Made by a program: the position numbers and the translations under genes | Source: Candidatus Binataceae bacterium | Lineage (GTDB): Bacteria > Desulfobacterota > Binatia > Binatales > Binataceae | NCBI GenBank assembly: GCA_036495685.1 | Contig: DASXMJ010000036.1 | Coordinates: forward strand, 1 to 33,309 | DNA length: 33,309 bases | Direction: 5' to 3' | Shown: positions 1-8,200 of the stretch, piece after piece | Layout: each line of letters starts with the position of its first letter | Position numbering within the stretch: the stretch's first letter is position 1 | Notes under the pieces: model-generated | Database searches by the model: none | What the model was told of the DNA's origin: nothing | Seen by the model: only the letters and a program-made list of their open reading frames with translations

Positions 1-384
1 GCCGATTCGTTCCTCCCACGCTAGCTCGAGTTGGCGTGCTCTCGATCTGGCGCTCTCGCTCGGTCGCCCCATCCTCGCCAGCCTCCTTTCCCTTCGGGTT
101 CTTCTGCGAGGGGATCGTGGAGCAGCGGCCAGCGACCGGCAATGCGTCGAGCGCCGCTTTCACTTCGAGCAGTGCCGAGATCGACGCCTCGGGCGCGTTC
201 ACTAGTTGGCAACGCGCGCAGGCTTCGCGCCAAGTCATCCACTCTGGAATCCAAGCCCAGGTATTGTCCGCCAGGAGACAGACCAGAGTTCGAGTGCCGC
301 TGGGTCCGCGGCGTCGCTGCTTTTGGAACAGCCTCTGACCGAATAATGGATGCCAGCGATAGTGGACAGTTACCGAATGTGAAA
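1..384. other. Gene-free left edge, no recognised content
   Basis: No reading frame here gives a protein I recognise. The open frames are Arg/Ser/Pro-rich on both strands, as expected from chance openness in GC-rich DNA. The plus frame that crosses into the IstB relic has no IstB-like sequence until about position 385. A TTCGAG-containing stretch near 286 resembles a tRNA T-loop, but the flanking bases do not pair. It may be degraded insertion-sequence flank. Confidence 0.5.
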
Positions 385-600
385 ACTGAGCAGTATGTGT
401 CTGTTCCGATGGGCCTGGGCGAGATTCACCTCGCGATCGCCCTCGGCTACCTAGGTACTCAGAAGAGCTACAAGACTCGGTTCTTCAGCGCCGCCGATCT
501 GGTCCTGATGCTGGAAGCCGCGCAGCGTTAGGGCTGTGACCGACAAGCCATGCATCGCGCGGTCAACGCCTACAAACTGCTGATTATCGAAATGAGCTAG
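385..600 (+). pseudogene. IstB-like IS21-family ATPase relic
   Basis: IstB is the AAA+ helper ATPase of IS21-family transposition. The translation contains IHLAIALGYLGTQ, TRFFSAADLVLMLEAAQR and, past a TAG at 529-531, MHRAVNAYKLLII. These are the IstB blocks from Walker A to the start of Walker B, in order and in one frame. The Walker A lysine is gone (the block reads GLGEIH instead of GLGKTH), an amber codon interrupts the frame where the family usually has a charged residue, and the homology ends just before the DE of Walker B. Only about 70 of roughly 250 family residues remain, so it cannot work. Its right end coincides with the stop codon of the convergent arsB-type gene. No istA or terminal inverted repeats were recognised in the window. 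Confidence 0.82.
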
Positions 601-1874
601 AAAAAGTAACGAACCGAGCCGGTGACGAGCAGGCCTGCAATCGCGAGCAGCAGAGCAGGAGGCATCATCACTGAACCGAGTTTCAGAAAGTTCCAGGCAC
701 TCACTTCCTGATTTTCCCGCCGCAGCGCGGACAGCCAAAGGATGGTTGCGAGCGATCCGGTAACGGACAGATTCGGCCCGAGGTCCACGCCGATGAGCAC
801 GGCGCTGGCGACCTGCTGCGGCACATGCGAAGCGGACACGACGGAGCCAGCCAGCAGACCGGCTGGCAGATTATTGACCAGGTTGCTAATCAAGGCCAGA
901 GTCACGCCCGTTCCCCAAGTGGTCGCCATCGCGGAACGATGGGTCGCCGTTTGCAGAACATGAATGAGCGCGTTGAGCACGCCGCTGCGTTCAAGCGCCT
1001 CTACCAGCACGAAGAGACCGGCCACCAGCGGCAAAATTTCCCAGGAAGCGTCCTTCATAACGGTCCACGGCGAGTCGCGCTTTAGGAAAAGCACCACCGC
1101 AGCAGTCGCTACAGCGGCGACAAATGTCGGCAGTCCAAGGTCAACGCCGAAGCCGGAGACAAGCAGAAGCACGATTGCCGTGCCCACGATGCCGCAAGCG
1201 GTCATGCGGCCACCGCTGGACAGACCAGGTACATCGACCTCAGCGGCTATTACCTCCTGGCTGAGCGAATCGCGCTGCGTGAACCGGAGGACAGTGTAAG
1301 TAACCGCGATCGACAGCACCGATGGCAACGCGAACCGCCCCAGCCATTGCAGCAGCGGCGGCATATGGCCACGGAATATGATCAGGTTGGCTGGATTTGA
1401 GATCGGCAGGACGAAGCTGGCCGCGTTTGCTATGAACGCGCAGATCAACACGTAGGGGAGTGGGTTCTTCACCTTGGCGGCCTTGGTCGCGGCAAAGACG
1501 GCCGGCGTGAGAACCACCGCCGTAGCGTCGTTCGACATAAAAACTGTAACCACTGTGCCGACGCCAAAAACCAGCGCGAACAGCTTCGTCGCGGAGCCGT
1601 CCGCCAAGCGAGCGGCTTGCCCGGCTAGAAAATCGAACAAACCTTCTTTGCGCGCCAACTCCGCCAGGAGCATCATGCCGCTCAGAAACAGGTACACATC
1701 GATCCCCTTCGCCACCGCCTTCAGTGCGTCGCTCCATGCGAGCAGACCGAGCACGACCAGCATGACTGCGCCGGACACAGCCCAGATAGCCTCGGGCAGC
1801 TTCCACGGGCGGGCGATCACGCCGAGGGTGCTCAGTGCGGCGATAGCCCAGATAGTGTCGTTCGCAGTGGTCAA
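597..1874 (-). CDS. arsB: ArsB-type arsenite/anion transporter
   Basis: This 425-residue polytopic inner-membrane protein belongs to the ArsB/NhaD ion transporter superfamily, whose ArsB members export arsenite. About 10-12 hydrophobic segments span the whole length. Family-type signatures include FMSNDATAVVLTP (about residues 112-124), PISNPANLIIF (about 157-167) and a second half with SNLVNNLPAG, the pseudo-symmetric repeat expected of this fold. The start is a TTG at 1872-1874 that overlaps the TGA stop of the upstream MFS gene by 3 bases, implying translational coupling. The length is normal for ArsB and the frame is intact. No arsR, arsC or arsA lies beside it, so the arsenite substrate is inferred from family resemblance; another anion is possible. 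The stop codon touches an IstB relic, so an insertion event may have trimmed its downstream neighbourhood. Confidence 0.8.
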   Translation of the reverse strand: MTTANDTIWAIAALSTLGVIARPWKLPEAIWAVSGAVMLVVLGLLAWSDALKAVAKGIDVYLFLSGMMLLAELARKEGLFDFLAGQAARLADGSATKLFALVFGVGTVVTVFMSNDATAVVLTPAVFAATKAAKVKNPLPYVLICAFIANAASFVLPISNPANLIIFRGHMPPLLQWLGRFALPSVLSIAVTYTVLRFTQRDSLSQEVIAAEVDVPGLSSGGRMTACGIVGTAIVLLLVSGFGVDLGLPTFVAAVATAAVVLFLKRDSPWTVMKDASWEILPLVAGLFVLVEALERSGVLNALIHVLQTATHRSAMATTWGTGVTLALISNLVNNLPAGLLAGSVVSASHVPQQVASAVLIGVDLGPNLSVTGSLATILWLSALRRENQEVSAWNFLKLGSVMMPPALLLAIAGLLVTGSVRYFF

Positions 1875-3109
1875 CGCGTAGCCATCGAAACCCGCGCAGG
1901 AGCATCGCCTTTCCAGTCGAGGGTTTCAGGCATGAACAACCACAGGATCGCAAAGGCGGCAGCAGCCACTGAGGCCAGGAACAGAAACCCGGCTCTGTAG
2001 CTGAAGTGGTGAACGATGGATCCGGCGATCGTTTGGCTGAGAGCCGCGCCGACTCCCACCGCTGTCGCGATCGCGCCCAGCGTGAGATTAAATCGCCCGG
2101 TGCCACGCGTCAGATCGGCTATCACCAGGACGGAAACGACCGCGAAAATGCCGGCGCCGATACCGTCAAGCACCTGGATGCCGACCAGCAGGTAGATGCT
2201 GCTGGTGAGGGTGTAAAGGACGCCGCGAACCGGTAGCACGCCGAAGCCCATGAGCAGCAGGGGCTTTCTGCCCCATGAACCGGCGCCGCGCCCAACCCAT
2301 GCGGCGATAAGTGTGATCGTGAACTGAGTAGTCACGACGCAGGCCGACACGAACATCATTGAAGTCCGGCCCTTGCCTTTCGCCAGCATCTCACCAAGCA
2401 GCGGGAGCACGGCAGCGTTGGCGAAGTGAAACCTTACTGCGCAACAGAGGAAGATCATCAGCGGGCGATCCTCGATCAGATCCAGAACTCTTGCGGGCTT
2501 TCCATCGTCCTCGCCGTCCCTGGCTCCCCTAGCCAGCTCGTAGTCGATATCGTCGGGGTGGATGAGCAACATCGACAAGATGGTCGGGACTGCGAGGAGC
2601 GCGACAAAGAAAAAGACAGCGCGGTTCGAAATGAAATATCCGATCTACCCCATCGCGACAGCGGCGACGACGTTGCCGGCCGAGTTGAATGTCTGGTTTC
2701 GTCCCTGGCGCAGGTTGAAGAGTTTGTGCCCAACGATTCCGAATGAGATAGCGGCGATGGCAGGCATGAAGAAACTGGACATTGCGCCGATTAGCACTTG
2801 TGCTGTCACGACCGGCCAGAATGACGGATGGAACGCGACCAAGAGCGCGCCGATCGCCAACGCGAACACGCCCGCAGCGGTCAGCGCTCGCTTAGACTTG
2901 AGCCGGTCTACCAAAGCGCCTGCCGGTGTTTGCGATGCGATGCCGGCGATGCCGCCGATCGTGAGCGCAAGGCCGACGCGCTGCTCGTTCCAGCCGTATG
3001 CGGCAAGGTATATAGCGAGGAACGGCCCAACGCCGGTCTGCACGTCGGCCAGCAGGAAGTTGAGCCAGTCCAGTCCACGTAGGCACTTGCTGGAGGGGAG
3101 CCTGTCCAG
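1871..3109 (-). pseudogene. MFS permease, broken by an internal amber codon
   Basis: The frame encodes a complete major facilitator superfamily permease of about 413 codons. It runs from LDWLNFLLADVQTGVGPF near the N-terminus, through a TPAGALVDRLKSK loop (TM2-TM3 motif-A region), a central hydrophilic loop with HPDDIDYELA, and a second six-helix half ending at 1871. A TAG at 2645-2647 interrupts it between VAAVAMG and IGYFISNRAVFF; the frame is identical on both sides and a single base change from Trp (TGG) would explain it. No ATG, GTG or TTG lies between the upstream in-frame TAG (3158-3160) and the conserved N-terminus; the first GTG (3041-3043) falls inside TM1. Two independent defects suggest a true pseudogene, although a sequencing error at the amber cannot be excluded. 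It directly precedes and overlaps the arsB-type gene. Confidence 0.78.
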
Positions 3110-3489
3110 GTCCGAGTCGGAACTAGCGACGGTTGTCCTATCTTTTCGCGTCGGAGCCTATACCTGAGGCAGTCGGCGGTCGTCGCGTCATTCGAGGCAC
3201 TCTTCAGGTTCAGCACCGCGCGTCGCCACACAGTCTCGGCGCAGGTCAGCATAGTATTCCGTTAATTGTCCCCTTTCTGAATGCGGAGCGCCGAAGGCGA
3301 CCGGGGAGAGGCTTACCCCGGCGCACGTTCAAGCCCACCTTGCAGGCGGAAGCGGCCGACAAGATAGCTGCTGTTCTCATCGGTTCGGTGGGCTCATGAG
3401 GCACGAGGACGCAGGGGTTTCGTTGCCAGTGGCTGTCAACGAAGCGAAGCTCTGTCAAAACCTCGCTAGAAAACTAAAGATTTTTGTTG
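3110..3489. other. Gene-free spacer with one short hairpin
   Basis: This spacer separates the 3' end of moaA from the broken MFS gene, and no protein is recognisable on either strand. It holds a perfect inverted repeat CCGGGG (3301-3306) / CCCCGG (3316-3321) with a 9-base loop and no T-run, so it is not a classical terminator. The stretch TATTCCGTTAATTGTCCCC (3255-3273) looks to me like the AT-interrupted end sequences seen near IS200/REP-associated transposases, but no transposase is present. That link is a weak impression. Positions 3478-3486, next to the moaA stop, are T-rich only on the plus strand. Confidence 0.4.
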
Positions 3490-4494
3490 CTATCCGCCGA
3501 TCTGATACATCGAACGCTCGCGGGTCGAGCGGCCTTCCAGGAGATGGTGCCCGGTCGGTTTCATCGTAACGGCGTGCTCCAGGATGGCGCTGACTTCCTC
3601 GAGCGCCCGAGCGGACCCGGAGCGCAGCGCGCGGCGCACATCGAGTTCATCGTCGTTGAGCAGGCATAGGTGGAACTTGCCGTCCGCCGTGAGACGCATC
3701 CGGTTACAGGTGCCGCAGTAGGGCTCGCTGACCGGACTGATGAAGCCGACAACTCCGCGGGCGCCGGACAACCGATAGTTGCGCGATTCGTCGGCGAGGT
3801 TTTCGGTCGGAAGCTCGTTTAGGGGTCCCAACGCGGCCTCGATGCGCCGGCGCGTTTCTATATTCGACACGTAGCGTTTGACCGAAAGCGTGGCGCACTC
3901 GCCACCGCCCAAAGGCATCAGTTCGATGAATCTCACGTGCCAATCGCGCTCGAGGGTGAGGCGCGCCAGGTCGACCACCTCGGATTCGTTGTATCCAGCA
4001 GTCACCACCGCGTTGAGCTTGATCGGAGTCAGTCCTGCTGCTTCTGCGGCCATGATGCCCTTCCATACGCGGGCGAAACTACCCCAGCGCATCTGCCTTT
4101 CGACCGTCTCGGGATTGAGGCTGTCCAGATGCACATTGATGCGGGTGAGGCCCGCTTCCTTGAGGGGTTGCGCCAGATTCTCAAGCAGCATCGCGTTGGT
4201 GGTCATCGCCAGATCGTGAACTCCGTCGACCCGGGTCACGCGTTCGACAATTTCTACGAGGTCGGACCGCAGGGTAGGTTCGCCGCCAGTGAGACGGAAT
4301 TTTTGGAAACCGATGCGAATGGCGGCGCGGACCACCATCTCGATTTCCTGTGCGGTCAGCAAATCCGAGTTGGGCAGAAAACGGATTCCGTCCAGCGGCA
4401 TGCAATAAACGCAGCGCATGTTGCAGCGGTCGACAACCGAAATACGCAGGTAATCGATCTGGCGGTTGAACGAATCGCGAGGCATCAACTGCAT
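3490..4494 (-). CDS. moaA: GTP 3',8-cyclase MoaA
   Basis: MoaA is the radical-SAM enzyme that converts GTP to 3',8-cyclo-7,8-dihydro-GTP, the first step of molybdenum cofactor synthesis, acting in the cytoplasm with MoaC. The radical SAM cluster motif C24-x3-C28-x2-C31 sits in DRCNMRCVYC. The MoaA-specific second [4Fe-4S] site is in YCGTCNRMRLTADGKFHLC near residue 260. The protein ends in Gly-Gly, which is required in the family. At 334 residues it is full length. Two in-frame ATGs lie close together (4494 and 4485) and neither has a strong Shine-Dalgarno sequence, so the start could be 9 bases downstream. No other moa or moe genes are in the window. An AGGAGG-containing sequence upstream lies on the opposite strand and does not serve this gene. 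Confidence 0.96.
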   Translation of the reverse strand: MQLMPRDSFNRQIDYLRISVVDRCNMRCVYCMPLDGIRFLPNSDLLTAQEIEMVVRAAIRIGFQKFRLTGGEPTLRSDLVEIVERVTRVDGVHDLAMTTNAMLLENLAQPLKEAGLTRINVHLDSLNPETVERQMRWGSFARVWKGIMAAEAAGLTPIKLNAVVTAGYNESEVVDLARLTLERDWHVRFIELMPLGGGECATLSVKRYVSNIETRRRIEAALGPLNELPTENLADESRNYRLSGARGVVGFISPVSEPYCGTCNRMRLTADGKFHLCLLNDDELDVRRALRSGSARALEEVSAILEHAVTMKPTGHHLLEGRSTRERSMYQIGG

Positions 4495-4540
4495 ACTAGA
4501 CGCTGCGCTCTAAAGGAGACAACGAGGAGGTAATTAGAGA

Positions 4541-4648
4541 TTGAGCGCAGCTATGCTTAACCGTCCCTGGCATCAATTCTTGACGCTGGTTGGTCTGGGG
4601 AGCATAAAGCCCCCATGCGAAGTAGGGCCGCGCTATTTGCGTTTCTGA
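4541..4648 (+). CDS. Possible 35-residue leader ORF
   Basis: A TTG at 4541 follows GAGGAGGT (4524-4531) at suitable spacing; this is one of the strongest Shine-Dalgarno sequences in the window. The frame runs 35 codons to TGA at 4646-4648 and contains an ATG at 4553 plus a short hydrophobic core (FLTLVGLG). It overlaps the start of the lipoprotein gene at 4615 in another frame. It matches no family I know. It could be a translated leader for the lipoprotein, or the ribosome-site match may be chance. Confidence 0.22.
   Translation: MSAAMLNRPWHQFLTLVGLGSIKPPCEVGPRYLRF
4580..4608 (+). promoter_or_regulatory. Sigma-70-like promoter, probably leaderless
   Basis: TTGACG (4580-4585) and CATAAA (4603-4608) are separated by exactly 17 bases. 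The expected transcription start falls at about 4615, the first base of the lipoprotein ATG, which would make its mRNA leaderless. The same stretch can fold as GGGG (4597-4600) / CCCC (4611-4614) with an inner GC/GC pair, but that hairpin would be absent from a transcript that begins at 4615. Confidence 0.45.
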
Positions 4649-4884
4649 TGATAACCGCGGGCTGTGCGACTACCCCTCCCGCTCCCGTCGTCTGGTACGT
4701 GATTTCACCGACTCCGAGTCGAGATTTTCCGCACGGCAACATTAATTCGCCGATCTCCACCTGGGAAAGAGTGAGGAACTTTCCATCTGTCCATGACTGC
4801 CGCGACGCGCTCCGGGGCATTCGCAACGATCTCCATCGTCCGGCCAATTGTGTCGCGAGCGACGATCCCAGGCTGCTGCGCTGA
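4615..4884 (+). CDS. Small predicted lipoprotein
   Basis: This 89-residue protein starts with a type II signal peptide: a positive N-region (MRSR), a hydrophobic core and an ITAGC lipobox with Cys17 as the lipidation site. The mature part is short, polar and rich in Pro and Arg, with two cysteines (in VHDCRDALRG and RPANCVAS) that could form a disulfide in the periplasm. I do not recognise the mature domain. The VHDCRDALRG pattern is reminiscent of small secreted proteins in which a Cys pair brackets an Ala/Arg-rich helix. It would be anchored to the inner or outer membrane. The next genes are on the same strand but more than 120 bp away. Confidence 0.7.
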   Translation: MRSRAALFAFLMITAGCATTPPAPVVWYVISPTPSRDFPHGNINSPISTWERVRNFPSVHDCRDALRGIRNDLHRPANCVASDDPRLLR

Positions 4885-5013
4885 CCGTTGTCAGCCGAGT
4901 AACCAGTTCCAAGCAATCCTACTTCGCAGAGCCACGCAAACCTGTTAGCCTTTCTCTTTAGGTCAGCGCGAACCGAGCCTTCGCTTTTGCGCTACCCCAG
5001 AGCAACGGAAGCT

Positions 5014-5163
5014 ATGCTGTCTAAATTCGTCATCGTACTCGCGTTGGCTTCGCTGGCCGCGATCGCTTTTGAGTATCTGCGCGAGTCCGAGGATGGCGCC
5101 CTACTTGAGCAGGAGGTAACGGGGCAACTGGACGCGCTGCGCGAACGCCTGTTTCGGCGCTGA
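5014..5163 (+). CDS. 49-residue single-pass membrane protein
   Basis: An ATG at 5014 opens 49 codons ending in TGA at 5161-5163. Residues about 4-19 (KFVIVLALASLAAIAF) form one hydrophobic helix. They are followed by a charged amphipathic helix rich in Glu, Leu and Arg (YLRESEDGALLEQEV and DALRERLFRR), which suggests a small inner-membrane protein with a cytoplasmic or periplasmic coiled-coil tail. A weak ACGGAA ribosome site lies 5-8 bases upstream. It sits 114 bp before the RND-TPR permease on the same strand and could be its accessory subunit, but that is inference. I recognise no family. Confidence 0.5.
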   Translation: MLSKFVIVLALASLAAIAFEYLRESEDGALLEQEVTGQLDALRERLFRR

Positions 5164-5277
5164 TCGAATTTCCCCCTAATTTCAGCAGATGGGATTGTCA
5201 TCCACGGCGCTGCACTGCGCCGGGCGCGGTGCTAACGCCGCAATCGGTACCGACTGCTCCGGTGGAGGTCGCGAGTC

Positions 5278-8200
5278 GTGAGCTTTCGGTACCGCGTGTT
5301 TCGCGGACTCGCTCGTCTGGACTTCGAGTACCCGTGGCAGGTGCTGCTCGGATGCGCCGCGCTGGCTGTCGTCGCCCTGCTTTACACCCGCGCGCATCTG
5401 CAGTTTCAGACCGGGCAGGAAGATCTGATCTCAGGCCACAGCCGCGACACGAGCAACTATCGCCACTATGAGAACGAATTTCCGGACCTCGATTCGTTAA
5501 TCGTGGTGGTACGTGCGGATCGCGATCCGGCGCGGGCCGAACGATTTGCCGATACGTTTGCAGCGCGCGTGACGGCAGACCACGAGAATGTCAGGAGCGT
5601 TCTGTACAAGATCGATGCGGGAGCGCTGGCCAATCGTGCGCTGCTGTACCTGAGCTCCGGGGACCTCGGCGAGCTCGCCGCACACATTCGCGACTACCGG
5701 GCATTTCTCTCGGCCTACGCGGCCAATCCCACTCTCAACAATTTCTTCGCGCTCACCAATGGGGAAGCAAACCGCGCGATGACATCGGCGATGGTCGGAT
5801 CGCTGTTCGGCGACCAGAACTCGCCGGCCGATTCATCCAAGGGAAAGCTCAACCTTGCCCTGGTCGATGCGATGCTCAACGGAATGCTGGCGCGCGGCAA
5901 CTTCGCCTCCCCGTGGGATGATTTGACCAGCGTGGGTCCGACCCAGGGTGTGCTTCGCGACGGCTACATTGCCTCGGATAACGGCAAGTATCTGATTATG
6001 AACGTGGTGCGCGCCGACGAGCACGAGGGTGCGCCGAATACCATCGATGCCATCGACGCTCATCTCGCCGCGGTCCGCGAGCATTTCCCCGGAGTCGAGG
6101 CTGGCATGACCGGGGGTCCGGCGCTGGCACGCACGGAGACCACTTCCACCGCCCACGATATCGCGCTGGCCTCACTAATCGCGATCCTAAGCAACGTTCT
6201 CCTGGTGGTTATCCCGTTCGGGGGAATCGTCGAACCTGCGTTTGCGCTGGCCGCGTTGCTGATCGGCGTCGCCTGGTCATTTGGCTTTACCGCCCTCGCG
6301 ATCGGGCATCTGAACCTGCTCTCCGCGGTATTTACCAGCATCCTGGCGGGAATCGGCATCAACTTCCCCATCCACTTGATGGCGCGCTACGACGAAGCTC
6401 GCCGTGGCGGGCGCGTTACGCGCGAATCGATCGAACTGGGCGTAGTGAATACCGGAGCTGGCGTGGTCGCCTCGGCGTGTATCATGGCACTCGCCTTCCT
6501 GATGCCGATTTTCAGCGACTTTAAGGGAATTGCCGAGTTGGGAATCGTCTCGGCAGGCGGACTTTTCCTGTGCCTCCTCTCGGCGATGCTCGTCTTTCCT
6601 TCGCTCCTAGTGATTCGCGACCGTCGGCGCACGCCGCACCTGGCTCCTTCGCTTAAGCTGGTGGAGCGCGAAACCTGGCTGCAGCGAATGTTCGCACGCC
6701 CACGACTTACCGTTGCCACGGTTTCGGCGGCGACGATTATCGGGATGGTCGCGGTGCGCGGCCTTCACTTCGATCAGAACCTGCTCAAGCTACAAGCCGA
6801 ATCGACGGAGGCGGTGCATTTTGAGGAGCTGCTGCTCAAGGATTCGGGCCGCTCATCATGGTTCGCAGTCTCGCTGAACCCGACCCGGGAAGAAGCCCAA
6901 CGCAGGGCGGAACTGTTCAGCAAACTTCCGCAAGTGGCAGACGCCGAGACGATCGCGACCTATGTTCCCGCCGAGCAGGCGCGAAAGCGCGTCATGCTTG
7001 AAGGGCTGCAACCGCTAATCGCGGGACTGAAACTATCTCCGCCGGGTCCGCCCTCGGATCCGGCCCTGCTGCGCCGGGAACTTGCGGCGCTGAACTTCAA
7101 GCTCGCGGGTGCGCGCGACAGCGATCCCTCGGGGGCGGCGGCGCACACTGCGGAGCTGACTGCCCAGGCTATCGCCCGACTCGATTCTGATGCGGGAGCG
7201 TTCGAGCAGTTCGAAAAAGCAGCGGCCCGCGCGTTCGCGGTCAAGCTCGCGCAATTCAAGGCAATGCTCGATCCCTCTGAAGTGACGATCGACAATCTTC
7301 CCACGGAGCTTCGCAATCACTTCATCGGTCGTTCTGGCATCTATCTCGTGCAGATCTACCCGCGCGGTGATGTGTGGGAGGATATCCCGCTGGCGCGCTT
7401 TATCGGCGCGCTGCGCGGTGTGGATAGCGATGTGACGGGCGCTCCCGTGCAAGCCTATTCGATCGCCACGGTCATGCGCCGCGGTTACGAACGGGCGGCG
7501 GTGCTGGCGCTGATCGCCGTATTCGTGTTTGTCTTTGCCGACTTCCGTAATCTGCGCGACACCGCCCTGGCGACTGTGCCGCTGCTGTTCGGAGGAGCAT
7601 GGCTGCTGGAGACGATGGGCTTGCTGGGGTGGGAATTCAATCTTGCAAATCTCTTCGCGGTCCCCATCATCATCGGTACCGGGGTCGATAATGGGGTGAA
7701 CATGCTCTACCGTTGGCGCGAAGAACGCGACAAGTCGCAACTGATTCTTAACACCGCGGTCGGCAAATCGGTGACGATCTCATCGCTCACCACCATCGCG
7801 GGATTCGCCGCGCTAATTCCAGCAACGCACCGGGGGATCGCAAGCCTCGGATGGGTGCTCAGCCTCGGCGTCACGTTCATTCTGATTGCAACGCTGGTGG
7901 TGCTCCCCGCCATCCTCGAGCTGGTGGGAGGCGCGCTGCCTAGGCGACGCGTTCAGGAACCGGGGGCCGCGAGGATCGCCCTCGAGCCGCAGGTGGGGTC
8001 ACGGGCAAAGCGAAGCGGGCTGCTCGCGATTCTGATGGTGTGTGTGATCGCTTGGCCGTGCGGGCGCGCCGGCGCCCAGAGTCCGGACGAGAAGGCCGCC
8101 TCGGACCGCGCGGTCGACCAGGCCGAGGTGTTGGTCCGTCAAGCCGGTGAGTCCAAGCCGCCGGACAGCCAGAAGATTCGCTCCGCCATCGACAAGCTCC

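Noticed and set aside
240..320. tRNA-like segment with TTCGAG and CCGCGG near the left edge
   Set aside because: The T-stem bases do not pair, and no acceptor or anticodon arm can be formed.
1240..2106. Long minus-strand frame overlapping arsB and the MFS gene
   Set aside because: It overlaps two recognised families in other frames, and its Arg/Gly-rich sequence has no family pattern.
7033..7740. Minus-strand frame of 235 codons inside the RND-TPR gene
   Set aside because: The plus frame has clear RND motifs, whereas this frame is His/Arg/Gln-rich with no domain. It is an antisense shadow.
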